DNA of 60,869 nt, taken from assembly GCA_015680685.1 (NCBI GenBank), contig MNCI01022555.1, positions 105,977 to 166,845 on the forward strand, read 5' to 3'. The DNA is from Gnetum montanum (taxonomy: Eukaryota > Streptophyta > Gnetopsida > Gnetales > Gnetaceae). A model generated the notes under the pieces. The model did no database searches. It saw only the letters and a list, made by a program, of their open reading frames with translations, and had not been told where the DNA came from. This document shows, one piece after another, positions 11,531 to 23,545 of the stretch. Numbering within the stretch: the stretch's first letter is position 1; each line of letters starts with the position of its first letter. The position numbers and the translations under genes were made by a program.

Positions 11531-12392
11531 AAAATTAGTGGTGTTTCATTGGCCCCTCTTTGTTGACGTCTAGAGGAATTCACCTAAGAGGCATCGACAA
11601 AGAAGTACAAAACACCATGAATAACCAAGTACCAAACATTAACCGTCAACCCTTGGCTGGGTGTCATCACACCATTTTCAAAAGTACATGGGATTGAGGG
11701 AATGTGGTTCAAGATGTAAGGGANTGAGAATGGCCAATAGTCTTTTGTTTATGATGTCAACGGGGTCTTGAAGACATTTTCCATGCATTTTGCTCTTTGA
11801 CCTTTTTTGTTTTTTTTTCCTTTTTTCCAGTCTTTTTGAAAGAGCTTGCTTTTTGTGCTGTGCTCATGTTTGAGCACTTGCATTTTGCATCATGTATTGT
11901 GTATCATGTTTTGCGTCGTAACTGCTTAGAGAGTTACAGTGTGCAACAGTGTATCAAGAGTTTTGAGGTGATCAGAATGTATCAGGGGGGTGTAATTGAA
12001 TAGGCTAAGGGGAGCATGATGGGGAAATAGGGGATGCATCGGGAGTCGGGAATGTACTTATGAATGGATTGATTAACCTAGTCGTGTGCGTTAGGAAAAA
12101 TGTGATACCTTGTCGTCATGATGAAGTGCATCTATGCACAAACGCTTCAGAAGTGTCATCCTGCAAACACAACTCCAAGAAGACAAGAAAACCACAAATG
12201 AAATAGTCAACTAAACACTTTAAACAAGGAGATGGAGTTACCACGTGTAATTTTCAAAGCAGATAGAATCATGAACAGCATCAATTTCATTAGGCCCCAT
12301 AAGATGAATCATGCAACAAGTCTTTGTGGAACAGGAACAGCCAATTGCAGTGACACATCTTTTCAAGTTTTTCCTGGTCATCAATGATGTCA

Positions 12393-12840
12393 CCAGTTTA
12401 TAGTCTTAGCGGACTATCATGGGTTAGTTTCATGTCATAACCCCTTGGACGGTGCTAGTTTAGTGTCGTAGTGGACGGTGCATTGCTAGTTTATAGTCAT
12501 AGTGGACTATGAAGAGGCAAACTAGTTTATAGTCCTAGTTTCATGTCATGGCGGATGAATGTAGCAGTTTAGTATCATACCGGAAAAAACTTTGTGGTAT
12601 CAGTTTCAAGTCATGATCCAGGACTACTCTGTGGTATCAGTTTTAAGTCGTGATCCAGGACCGTTCTGTGGTATCAGTTTTAAGTCGTGATCCAGGACTA
12701 TTTTATGGTATCAGTTTTAAGTCATGATCCAGGACTGTTCTGTGGTATCAGTTTTAAGTCGTGATCCAGGACCGTTCTGTGGTATCAGTTTTAAGTCATG
12801 ATCTAGGACTGTGCTAGTTTATAGTCATAGTGGACTGATG
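12393..12840. repeat. 37-bp tandem array with degenerate flanks in J
   Basis: GTGGTATCAGTTTTAAGTC recurs at 12594, 12631, 12668, 12705, 12742 and 12779, always 37 bp apart. On both sides (12393-12590 and 12808-12840) looser copies of the same core occur as agtttatagtcatagtggac. The array therefore has an old, scattered part and a young, regular part. Confidence 0.85.
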
Positions 12841-13258
12841 CTTACCTTGCTTGTGTAAAGTCTGATGCTTCATGCATGGTCATGTCACGTCCTTGCGAGA
12901 TCCTGCAAAAATCAACTAGGAAGAAAACAACATCAAGCAACACTTGCCATACATAGATTTAGAATGTATGAATGAAAGAAAAGCAATGCAAAAAGTGATA
13001 GTTTTATGTTGTTCCAGACCGTATGCTAGTTTAAGGCATTTTCAAGCCATGTATTTTTGTCGTTTTATGTTTTTTATTGTTTTTCTTTGTTTTCTAGAGT
13101 ATATGTGTGCAACTAAATGTAACATAAATTTCTAAAGTGTAAAGCAAGATGTAAGGTAAATACTTTGGAAAAGAAAGCAATGACCGTGCAAGAATCTAAA
13201 TCTTAAGTTGTAACCTGTAAGTGAAAATTCAATATAAGATGACAGGAGTTTAAATATT

Positions 13259-13744
13259 GTAATTCTATGTTTACTAATAGGGATAGGAGATGAGGGTAGA
13301 GAAATATAATTACAAAAGCAATAAATAATAATTAAAATTAAGTGAATGTTGCAATGATGAAGTAATCTTGATCTTTATTGCCAGTTATGTGCATGTCCAA
13401 GTACGTCACACTCGAATAAAGATTTTGTACAATTACAATCATCACATTGTGGACATGCACTAGGGAAAAAGGGTTGAGAGGAAAAACTGATAAAAAGATC
13501 CTACTCTAATACCAACTTCCTATTACTTTCCCATGCAACCATTGTGTATTTATAGGCTCACACGGGAACCATGATATCACATATCTGATATCGCTTGCCA
13601 AGCCACGATATCGCATACCTGATATCAGGGGTCTGATATCAAGGGTTCGATATTGGGACTCATCAAACTTGATATCTTATACTTGATATTAGGGGTCTAA
13701 TAATAGGGGTCTGATATCAGCACCTAGCAAACCATGATTCATCA
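13259..13744 (-). repeat. 3' LTR fragment of N2
   Basis: The segment aligns with 24271-24755 of the 5' LTR, beginning at attctatgtttacta. It has a minus-strand TATAAATA at 13547-13554 and many GATATC repeats at 13573-13725. The remaining 425 bp of the LTR (its U5 end) are missing next to J. Confidence 0.75.
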
Positions 13745-13760
13745 TACCCCCACAACTGAA
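13745..13760 (-). other. polypurine tract of N2
   Basis: On the minus strand TTCAGTTGTGGGGGTA abuts the 3' LTR, as in the related copies. Confidence 0.7.
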
Positions 13761-13923
13761 TAATAACTCGTCCTCGAGTCAAAGAAAGTGAGGAACAAGT
13801 TCAATTGATTACATAGTGGATAGGTATGGGATTATTAACTAACTAGAAATTTATTCATGCCGTAGTGAAGTTGAATACAATAAAATTGGGACATGGACAT
13901 AAAATTACAAAATTTATTCGAAC

Positions 13924-14360
13924 TCATGTGGTTCTTGGTGGTGGTGGCTCCTCCATGGGTCTCTTCCCCTTGTCATGTGCTCCAAGCTTTGAGATTGATA
14001 CCATTGAAGAAGTGCCTGATGTTTCTCCTCTTCTATCTAAGGATTATGAGTTGTCCATGCTGATGTTCCAATGTTTGATGGAGTTAGCACTTTCCATGGA
14101 CAAAACAGCTGTGGAAACACTTGCTTGACCTTGACATGCCATGTCGCAAATAGTCGTCATTCCTCTTCATAGACTTGGGCCCTAACCTCTCCACCTTTTT
14201 CTTGGCCAAATTGTGTAGTGAAGAGAGGTCCTTGATGGATGTTGAATGATTGTGCCTCCTACTCTATATGTTTTGCATGAGGTCCTTGGTCTCCACCTCC
14301 CCTTGGGCATTCAGTTGCACCTTGAGAAGGTCCTCCTTATTGTCCTCTTTTAGGGACCAT
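13924..14360 (-). pseudogene. shortened ORF2 of N2
   Basis: The start at 14360 follows gtgattatag and opens MVPKRGQ. The text runs through HIE*EAQSFNIHQ, then passes directly to VRAQVYEEE and WHVKVKQVFPQL, which in N4 lie about 790 residues downstream (KAKAYEEE, WYVKANQMFPQL). It ends with a Pro-rich tail at 13924. Both the plant-transposon-protein-like domain and the coiled coil are therefore deleted, leaving about 145 codons of head and tail. N3 carries the same junction. Confidence 0.65.
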
Positions 14361-14629
14361 CTATAATCACAAAAAGATAAATTATTAGTAAGGTTATTAA
14401 AATAAGTTCAATTATTTCATATCTTACTCATTTCCTTTAATAAATGTTAAATTCTTTGCTTAGTGTGATTTTAGAGTTAGAAATTTTTTTTAAGGAAGTT
14501 GCCCTAAAAGTTTAATGTTTGACCTAATTTGTTTAGGTGGCATATAAAAGCACATGTAATGGTTTTGAGAAACATTTGATAAAATGATGATAACAAAAAT
14601 AATAGATTTAGCAATGAAGTACTTGGAGG

Positions 14630-15470
14630 GTATAAAATGATGTGGTGGTGTGCAACAAGTACAAATTCCAAAAGTCACACAAGTGGGTCCTCCCCAAAGT
14701 AGGTTCCAACCTATAATGCCCTTGCGTAACCACACGTTAAAATTTCCATAGGTAATAGAAGGGTTAAATGTAATCTACACTGATGCAACAAAACACACAC
14801 ATGTTGATACTACCATGATGAGGTAGGAATTCTATGCGACACAAGACATGAGTCACCAGTTTATGAATGGCAAGATGAGGCAAATTATAGAAGGGATTAT
14901 AGAGATCGAGACATGAGGTGACTGACCCAAGGCACAATGAATCTTGAGTGTAGGGCATGATTAATGTGTCATTAACCCATCACTCCAAAATCAAGACCAA
15001 GTCCATTCCTCCAATCAGTGACATTGCATTTTTTCATCCCATGATGGACAACCATAAGAGTACCATGACAACAAGGTGTATGATCACTTAGCATTTTATT
15101 CAAGGAAGGATTGATTTGGAATTTCTTTATGGCATACTTTTTCTTGGACACTTTGGCACACTTTCTCTTCTCTTTCTCTTTTCTTTTCTCTTCTTTTTAT
15201 GCGTAATCCAGAGAAGCTACCTACCTTCAGGAATGGGTGCATATCTTTCTTGTGGAACCCCCTAGAATAGCATTGGTTTTCTTGAGTGAGTGCCTTTATT
15301 ACTCTTACTCCCATTTTTTGTTAGATCTACAAGGATCTTAGTACAACTAGGCTACATGGTAACTCCTACAGATGTCACCAAAGAGAATCCACAAGTCCCC
15401 TTGATGTCAAACCCTGGCCATTCCCTCTTGGTCCATCCTTCTTTGCTCTGGGTATAATGAGCACAAAATT
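14630..15470 (-). other. conserved non-coding block of N2 (motifs 1-3)
   Basis: Motif 1 is at about 15445-15365, motif 2 at 15270-15208, a purine-rich tract on the minus strand at 15205-15140, and motif 3 at 14735-14665 with hairpins at 14701-14712 and 14684-14696. Order and spacing are as in N1. A reading frame of 81 codons also crosses motif 3 (14735-14490). Confidence 0.65.
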
Positions 15471-15777
15471 ACTTTTAAGTTTTCATGATGACAAGAATAT
15501 CATCATACCCAAAGTAGAATCTCTTATTAATAGAATGGATGTGTGGATGTGATGGGCTCGCTGTCCAAATAATTAGTTACTCGAGACTTGATAGCAAAGA
15601 ACAACACATCAACTAATGAATTGCATGAGTGCTTTATTCATAGATGATATTACTCATAAAAAGATAAAAAGATAAAAAATAAATAAAAATATAAAACAAC
15701 AAATTAAAAGATGAAAAACTAAAAAACTTAAAATTGTAAAATTAAAGAAAAGAAAAAACATTTATTACTTCTGTTTA

Positions 15778-17639
15778 TTAGAATGGGGGATATCCCCCAT
15801 AACTAAAATTTTGATCATAGCTAGAATTAATAAATGGAAGGTTAGGATCCATGCATGTTGAAAATATTTGGACCTAGTCATATCCAACCCATTGGGTGTC
15901 TTGTGATGTGGTGGTTTGAATGTGCCCAAACTAGAGTTCACACACTTGATTAATGTTAACATAGTGGGGCAAGTTATAAGATGTGGTTAATTGATAAGGA
16001 GTTGATCCACTATGGCACCCATGACCATAAGATGGTATGCAAGGATCATTGTGTCTCCCTATGTGGCTATATTCATTGGGCCCCATAGTTGTTGGAGCTT
16101 TGATCGGTGGCCCTAATAAGATAACACGAGGTGTTATATTTGAGGAGAAAGATGCACCATAGTGTTGAACTTGTGCTGAGTTGGAGGCTATAGTGGTCTC
16201 AAAACTGTGTTGTCCCTTTCTCTGGTCATGTCTAAATTAAGGACACTTTTGGTGTTGTGGAGGACCCCCACTACTATTGATAGTAGTAGCACAAGTAACA
16301 TTCGTGGGTTGATACTGTGGTGCAAACCCTTCTAGTACTATTGGTCGCGTTGTAGAAGGAAATGAAGGATGAGAATATTAAATTTGAGGAGAAGTGTAAG
16401 GCACATGAGGTGGTGATTGTGTTGGATAGGATATGGGTTAATAGTATTTAGGAGAATGATAACAATGTGGTGAGATAGAGGATGTTGACCTAGTTGGGGA
16501 TATAGGATTCTAAACCTGATAGGCACTTGGGTTTGATCAATTTGGGGGTGGCCTACCCCATGACTGGGATTTTTACCATTATGATTAAGCACAGCATTTT
16601 TTTATGAACTCTAGATGTAACATTCTTCTCCAATGCTCATGTAAATGTGACAAGATTGGGCGTTGACCTTTGGGGTGATTATATAGGCAAATGTTGCATT
16701 GATACATATGATTAGCAATTGAGTTCTTATCCTTATTCTTCTCAACCCTTCTTTCTGTTCGTCTAGTGGTGTTTTGTCCTATTTCTTGGTTTGTCATGAT
16801 TCTACCTCTAATAATGTTGGCATATTCTCCACATTTTTCATATATCCATTATGTCATGTTATTGATCTTTGCCTCAATTTCTTCTAGTGATTATAGTATT
16901 GGCAAAGATGATTCCACCTCCTTAAGGTGAGTTGATTTCTCCTCTTCATGATCATGGACCTTTGCTAATTCAAGACTTTGGTCCTATTGAAATTTCTCAA
17001 CATTCTCCCATTTAGCTAACTCTCCTTCTTCTTTTGCTATCTGCTTAATAAGCTCTTGAAATTGGTGGGTTCGTAGCTCATATACTTGACCTCGAGCATA
17101 CATCCCTAAGGTTTCCCTTATCTTGTTATGGAGCCCATCTATGATGTGGTACATTAGCCTTTTCTCGAAGAATCCATGGCCTAGGCAATTGTTTAACAAT
17201 GCATAATATCTTTTTAAGGCCATGTCCAAGGATCCATGTTGCACTTGTTTCCATTCTTGGATTTGTCTCCTCAAGGCTGATACTCTTACATAGGTTTGAT
17301 ATCTTTCAGTAAAGGGTTCTACCATTGTTGGCCATCTATGAATTGATTTTGGTTTTAAGGATCTGTACCATAATTTTTCTTGGCCAACTAGTGTCGAAGG
17401 AAAGAGCTTAAGTTTCTGCCACCCATTATCAATATTTTTCCATACACAGGCATCATGGAAGGCTTGTAAATGATGTTACAGATCTAAATCATAGCCTCCT
17501 AAAAACTTGGGAAAGTTGTTTAAATCAAGCCTGGGTAGACGGCTTTCCTTACAATGCTTGCAGGATATTCAAAAAACCTCTTGTATATGCATTAGGATCT
17601 TAGTGGCTAGCAGGGGTTCATCATCACTAGGTAGGTTAT
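15778..17639 (-). pseudogene. gag of N2, main part (split by N3)
   Basis: This continues the gag begun at 23712. It contains a gag core with FxVEPFTERYQTYVRV and LDMALKRYYALLNNCLGHGF (17325-16984), HQFQELIKQIAKEEGELAKW, a zinc knuckle CNICLYNHPKGQR in which the last Cys is Arg (around 16690), a Pro-rich tail, and a final SYGGYPPF with stop at 15778. The Cys-to-Arg change would break zinc binding. The N-terminal part is displaced 5.9 kb by N3. Confidence 0.75.
17635..17639. repeat. target-site duplication GTTAT of N3, left copy
   Basis: GTTAT directly precedes the N3 LTR; the same five bases follow the other end at 23546-23550. The duplicated site lies in the gag coding region of N2. Confidence 0.85.
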
Positions 17640-18581
17640 TAATGAGTGGCAAGGTACCCCTACACTCAACCATACGAATACAAGCATTTCATGCAAAATC
17701 TAGTTGAACTCCGCGGATGGACTAGTTGTGGTATCTAGATAGTTATTCTTAGGTCACAGTTCGTTGTCTTCCCACCTAGACGAGTATTAGCTTTGTCACA
17801 TATGGTTTAGTCCAGAGTGAGGTATATGATATGGTTTCTAACCTAATGCTACTCCTGAAGGCAATGGAAAATAACATTTACTAAGCTAAGAGGGAAAGGA
17901 TGAGAGAGAATCTAAGCTAGCCTAAGTACGATGAGCATCCATTCCTTGATTATCCATACATATCTTGGACTCCATGCATGACTACCACTGGGATTACCAA
18001 GCGCAGATCCTAGGTATGCTACTGGGTTACCAAGTAGTCACACTTAAATGCTCATAATCAAGTCGTACGTGTTTAACAGGAGTTTAAGGGTGAGAGAGAT
18101 TAAGTAAGAAAGTAGTAAATAACAATTAAATAATTAATTAATTAAACTAAGTGAATGCTGCAATGATGAAGTAATCTTGATCTTTATTGTCAGTCATGTG
18201 CATGTCCAAGTGCATCACACTCAAATAAAGGATTTCGTACAATTACAATCACCACACTGCGGGCATACACTGGGAGGAAAAGGGTTGAGAGGAAAAAATA
18301 GAAACTAAAATCAAAACTTAACTCTAAAGACTAACTAATTGATAACTAACTCCTAGAACAAGGAAAGATGCCTCTTATTTATAGAAATTGAGGCAAGTTG
18401 CGATATTGCGTACGTGATATTGCAGGGATGGACGCGATATTGTGAACGTAATGTCACGGTTGATGCGATATCGCAACTTCAATAACTGGGCCTGACAGAC
18501 CATATCTTATATCAGGGCTCTGATAATAGGGCTCCAATAACTAGGCTCTGATAACTGGGCCTGATAGACCATGACTCATCA
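17640..18581 (-). repeat. 3' LTR of N3
   Basis: This is a 942 bp LTR with a minus-strand TATAAATA at 18376-18383. Its U3 (18384-18581) holds more GATAT and CTGATAA repeats than the 5' copy, which accounts for most of the 55 bp length difference. Confidence 0.85.
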
Positions 18582-18598
18582 TACCCCCATGACTAAAT
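18582..18598 (-). other. polypurine tract of N3
   Basis: On the minus strand ATTTAGTCATGGGGGTA abuts the 3' LTR. Confidence 0.75.
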
Positions 18599-18755
18599 AA
18601 CAACTTGTCCTCAAGTCAAAGAAAGTGAGGAACAAGTTCAATTGATTACACCATGGATAGGTATGGGATTATTAATTGACTAGGAATTTATTCATGTTGC
18701 AGTGGAGAATTAAACAAAATTTGAACATAGACATAAAAGACAAAACTTGTGGAAC

Positions 18756-19194
18756 TCATGGGGTTCCTAGTAGTGATGGCTCCTCTATGGGTGCCTCTCC
18801 TTTGTCCTACACGATCAAGCTTCTAAGATTGATACTGTTGAAGAAGCTCTTGACGTTTCTCCTCTTCTATCCAAGGGTTATGGTCCATCCATGCTGATGT
18901 TCTAATGTTTTATGGAGTCGACACTTTCCATGAACATGGTAATTGCGGGAAAACTTGATTGGCATTGACATGTTATGCCACAAATAGTTGTCATTCCTCT
19001 TCATAGGTTTGGGCCTTGACCTCTCCACCTTTTTCTTGGATAGATTGTGTAGTAACAGGGGTTCCATGATGGATGCTGAGTAATTGTGCCTCCTAATCTA
19101 CATGTTCTACATGAAGTCCTTGGCCTCTACCTCCCCCTGGTCATTCGATAGCACCTTGAGAAGGTCCTCCTTGTTGTCTTCTTTTAGGGGCCAT
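18756..19194 (-). pseudogene. shortened ORF2 of N3
   Basis: The start at 19194 follows gtgattatag and is ATGGCCCC-like. Head and tail of ORF2 are joined at the same place as in N2: the HIQ/SASIMEPLLLHNLSKKKVE segment leads straight to the RPKPMKRND / MSMPIKFSRNYHVHG segment, which is the tail wording of N1 and N4 read in a shifted frame. The stop is at 18756. The domain and coiled coil of the long form are absent. Length is near 146 codons. Confidence 0.6.
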
Positions 19195-19399
19195 CTATAA
19201 TCACACAAAGATCAATTGCCTTTAATAAATGTTGAATTCTTTGCATAGTGTGATTTTAGAGTTAAAATTTTTTTCAAGGAAGTTGTCGTAAAAGTTTAAT
19301 GTCGGACCTAGTTTGTTAGGTGACACCTAAAAGGACCTGGTTTTGAGGAACATTTGATAAAATGATGATAAAGGAAAGAATAGATTTGGCAATAAAGTA

Positions 19400-20250
19400 C
19401 TCAGAGGGTATAAGATGATGTGGTGGTATGTAACAAGTACAAATTGCAAAAGTCATGCAAGTGGTCCTCCCCAAAGCAGGTTCCAACCTATAATGCCCTT
19501 GCATAACAGCACCTTAAAATGTATGTAGGTACTAGAAGGGTTAAATGTAATCCATAGCAGTTTTACAAAACACACACATGTAAATATCACCGGAATGAGG
19601 TAAGAATTCTACGTTACACATGACACAAGCTACAAATACATGAACAGTGAGATGAGATGAACTATAGAAGGGATTGTAGAGATTGGGACATGAGGTAACT
19701 GACCCAAGGCACAGTGAATCCTACATGTAAAGCATGATTAATGTGTCATTAACCCATCGTTCCAAGATCAGGACCAAGTCCATTCCTCTAATCAGTGACA
19801 CCACATTGTTTCATCCCATGATGAACAACTATGAGAGTACCAAAAAAACAAGGCATACGATCACTTGGCATTTTATTCAAGGGAGGAGTGTTTTTTGCTT
19901 TTGGCACTTTGTTTTTCTACTTTTCTTTTCTTTTTCTTTTCTTCTCTCTCTTTTTTTTGAATACTAAATCTAGAGAAGCCGTCAACCTTCAAGCATGGAT
20001 GTAGGTCTTTCCAATGGGACCCCCGAGAACAACATTGGATTTTTAAGTGCCCTTTTTGATTACTCTTACTTCCATTTTCGTTGGATCTACAAGGATCTTA
20101 GTACAACCACGTTGCATGATAACTCTCACAAACATCACCAAAGAGAATCCACAAGTCCCCTTGATGTCACATCCTAATCACTCCCTCTTGGTCCATCCTT
20201 CTTCATTCTGGATACAATGAACACAAAATTAAAATTAATTTTAAGAATGT
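19400..20250 (-). other. conserved non-coding block of N3 (motifs 1-3)
   Basis: Motif 1 is at about 20215-20138, motif 2 at 20030-19971, a purine-rich tract at 19960-19900, and motif 3 at 19512-19447. Hairpin 1 (19478-19489) is intact; hairpin 2 has lost one base of its arm (gtggtcctcccc). Confidence 0.65.
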
Positions 20251-20536
20251 CAAGAATATCACTGTACCCTTGAACAAAACCTCTTATTTGTAGAATGGAT
20301 GAGTGGCTGTAATGGGCTCACTATCCAAATAATTGATCACTCGAGACTCGATAACATAGAATACACCTCAACCAACGAGCCACATGAGTGTTTTATTCGT
20401 AGATGAGATTACTTACAAAAACATAAAGAGACAAAAAGACAAAAAGATAAATCAAGAAATTGAAAAATGAAAAACTGGAAAACAAAAAGTTGTAAAATTA
20501 AAGAAAATGAAAAGTATTTATTAATCCTACTTGCTA

Positions 20537-22517
20537 TTAAAATGGGGAATATCCCCCATAACTAAACGGTTGACGATGGAAAGGATTATTAAATGAAAGA
20601 TGAGGATCCTTGCATGTTGGAAATATTGGGACTCGGTCATACTTACCCCATTGGGCTCCACACACTTGGTTATAGTAAGCATAGTGGGGCAATTTATGAG
20701 ATGTGGTTCCCAGATAAAGAGTTGACCCACTATGATATTTGTGACCATTAGATGGTATGCAGAGATTAGGATGTTTTCTTCCATGACTGTGTTCATTGGG
20801 ATGTATGGTTGTTGGACTGTTGATTGGTGGCCCTGATGAAGTAACATGAGGCGTTGGGTTTGAAGATAAGGGTGCACCACAGTGTTGGACTTGTGTTGAG
20901 TTGGAGGATGCAATGGCCTTGTCCCTTCCTATGATCATGTTTAAAGAAGAGACGCTTTTGATGTTGAGGAGGCCTCTCACTGTTGTTGGCAGTTGTAGCA
21001 CAAGTAACGTTCGTGGGTTATTGTTGTGGCGCAGACACCTTAGGAACAATTTGTGGCGATGTAGAAGGAGGGAAAGGATGAGAATGTTGAAAATTAGGAG
21101 AGGTATAAGGTGCACAAGGCGGTGGTTATATTGAGAACATGGGCTGATAGTATTGAGGAGAATAATAATGCGGTGAGATAGAGTATGTTGGCCCAGTTCG
21201 AGAAACAGGGTATTGGACTAGATAAGCATTTGGATTCAGATGATATGAAGGGTGTCTCCAGTTTAGGGGTGGCTTCCCCCACGATTGGGATTGTTGCCAC
21301 TTTGATCAAACACATCATCTCTATACGAACTCTGGATCTAACATGTTTCCCCAATGCTCATATAAATGTAACAAGATTGGGCATTGGCCCTCGGGGTGAT
21401 TGTACAGGAAAATGTTGCATTCATACGATTCATACGTATGATTGGTAGTTGAGCTATTATTTCCTTCATCCCTTCTTCCTGATTGTCTAATGATATTTTT
21501 TCCTACTTCTCGGGTAGTCAAAACTCTATCTCCAATAATATCAATAAATTTTCCACACTTTTTATACGTCCATTCCAACATCTTATTGATCTTTGCCTTG
21601 ACTTCTTCTAGTGATTGTTATATTCAAAAAGATGATTCTTTCCCCTTGTGATAGGTTGATTTCTCCTTTTGATTATGGATCCTTGTTAAGTTGAGATTTT
21701 GGTCTCGTTGATGTTTTTTAACACTCTCCCATATTGCCATTTCTCCTTCTTCGTTTGCTACCAACTTAATAAGCTCTTAGAAATAATGGGTTCAGAGCTC
21801 ATATAGTTGACCTTGGGCATACATCCATAGGGTCTTTCTTGTTTCATCACGAAGCCCATCAATGACATGATACATTAGCCTTTCCTCGGAGAACCCATGG
21901 CCTAGAAATTTGTTTAACAGTGCATTATATCTTTCTAAGGCCATGTCCAATGGTTCATGTTATGCTTGTTTCCACTCTTGGATTTGTTTCCTCAAGGTTG
22001 ACACTTTTGCGTAGGTTTGATATCTTTTGTTAAAGAGTTCTACCATTATTGAACAACGTCATATTGAATTTGGCTTTAACGATCTATACCATACTTTTGC
22101 TTGGCCAATGCATGTCATAGGAAAGAGCTTGAGTTTTTGCCATCCATTATCAATGTTGTTCCATACACAGGCATCATAGAAGGCTTGTAAATGTTGATGC
22201 AAATCTAATTCATAGCCTTCTCAGAAATTAGGGAAGTTGTTTAAATCGAGCCTAGGTAGGTGGCTCTCTTTATGATGCCTACAGGAGATTTGAACAGCCT
22301 CTTGTATTTGCGTTAGGCTTGTAGTGGCCAGTAGGGGTTCATCGTCATCGGGTAAGTTATGCTTTCGAGCGTTGGGATGATGTTCCCTTTGTTTATGTTT
22401 ATAAGAAACCTCCACTTTGGATTGTGTACTCCAATCTTCATTGTTAGATAATTCGTTGGTTCCCCAATGAATTTCCTCACTAGATGTGGCATTATTATAG
22501 TCTTGTAGTAGAGGCAT
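20537..22517 (-). pseudogene. gag of N3
   Basis: The start at 22517 opens MPLLQDYNNATSSEEIHWG, almost the same as N4 (MPLLQDDNN). It continues to DDDEPLLATTSLTQIQEAV and LPRLDLNNFPNF with a stop, then the gag core in broken frames, the linker, and a zinc knuckle CNIFLYNHPEGQC (about 21425-21387) in which the second Cys is Phe. The Pro/Thr/His-rich tail ends in SYGGYSPF with stop at 20537. About 660 codons, as in the other copies. Confidence 0.78.
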
Positions 22518-22639
22518 GATTGTGAAGCTTTGTCTGAATTCGTATGTGACTTTTTATAATTAATTCTTCTTAAAAGATATATCATTAATTCCTATAGAGA
22601 GACCTTGTATGATATAATTAATCTAGATAACTAGCACCA

Positions 22640-22657
22640 TCCCCAACAACGGCCCCA
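22640..22657 (-). other. primer binding site of N3
   Basis: On the minus strand the site reads TGGGGCCGTTGTTGGGGA, 16 of 18 matches to the tRNA-Asp-complementary plant site. Confidence 0.8.
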
Positions 22658-22658
22658 A

Positions 22659-23545
22659 TGATGAGTGGCGAGGTACCCCTACACTCAACCATACGAATAC
22701 AAGTGTTTCACACATGATCCGGTCGAACTCCACGGACGAACTAGTTTTGGTATCTAGATAGTTATTCTTAAGTTTTAGCTCACTGTCTTCCCACCTAGAC
22801 TAGTATTAGCTTTGTCACATATGGTTTAGTCCAGAGTGAGGTGTACGATATGGTTTCTAACCTAATGCTACTCCTGAAGGCAATGGAAAATAATATTTAC
22901 TAAGCTAAGAGAGAAAGGGTGAGAGAGAATCTAAGCTAGCCTAAGTGTGATGAGCATCCATTCCTTGATTATCCATACACATCTTGGACTTCATGCACGA
23001 CTACCACTGGGATTACCAAGCGCAGATCCTAGGTACGCTACTGGGTTACCAAGTAGTCACACTTAAATGCTCGTAATCAAGTCATACTCATTCCACATTT
23101 AACAGGAGTTTAAGGGTGAGAGAGATTAACTAGGAAAGCAGAAAATAATAATTAAATAATTAATTAATTAAACTAAGTGAATGCTATAATGATGAAGTAA
23201 TCTTGATCTTTATTGCCCGTCATCTGCATGTCCAAGTACGTCACACTTGAATAAAGGATGTCGTACAATTACAATCACCACACTGCATGCATACATTGGG
23301 AGGAAAAGGGTTGAGAGGAAAAAAATAGAAACTAAATCAAAACTTAATCCTAAAAACTAACTAATTGATAACTAACTCCTAGAACAAGGAAAGATGCCTC
23401 TTATTTATAGAAATTGAGGCAGGCCATAATATCACGTACATGATATCGTGGCTGATGCAATATTTCGGCTCTGATAACTAGGCCTGACAAACCATATCTT
23501 GTATCAGGGCTCCAATAATTGGGCTTGACAGACCATGACTCATCA
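22659..23545 (-). repeat. 5' LTR of N3
   Basis: This is an 887 bp LTR, closely similar to 17640-18581 apart from U3 repeat number. Minus-strand TATAAATA is at 23402-23409. It ends at 23545 and is followed by the GTTAT duplication. Confidence 0.85.

Larger units (their letters stand above)
9777..13244 (-). mobile_element. J: probable solo LTR about 3.5 kb long
   Basis: The segment starts TGTACTGACC and ends GATGACA, so it has TGT...ACA ends. Flanks are GGTGT (9772-9776) and GGAGT (13245-13249), a possible duplication with one mismatch. On the minus strand a TATAAATACC box (10458-10465) is followed by about 650 bp up to the final GTCAGTACA, as expected for R-U5; the remaining 2.8 kb would be U3. 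It holds four different tandem arrays and no coding remnant. A very long, repeat-bearing LTR is typical of some Tat/Ogre-type elements. An internal fragment of another repeat is the alternative. One base at 11724 is undetermined (n). Confidence 0.45.
17640..23545 (-). mobile_element. N3: complete short non-autonomous element inside N2
   Basis: The element is 5,906 bp with both LTRs, primer site, gag, non-coding block, shortened ORF2 and polypurine tract, flanked by GTTAT on both sides. It is in the same orientation as N2. The terminal TG at the left end appears as the reverse complement of CATTA, i.e. one terminal base has changed. It has no pol. Being nested in N2, it is the younger of the two. 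Confidence 0.88.

Noticed and set aside
12594-12815. Regular 37-bp repeats as a CRISPR array
   Set aside because: The repeats are directly adjacent with no spacers, the context is plant retrotransposon sequence, and the units are homogenised like a minisatellite.
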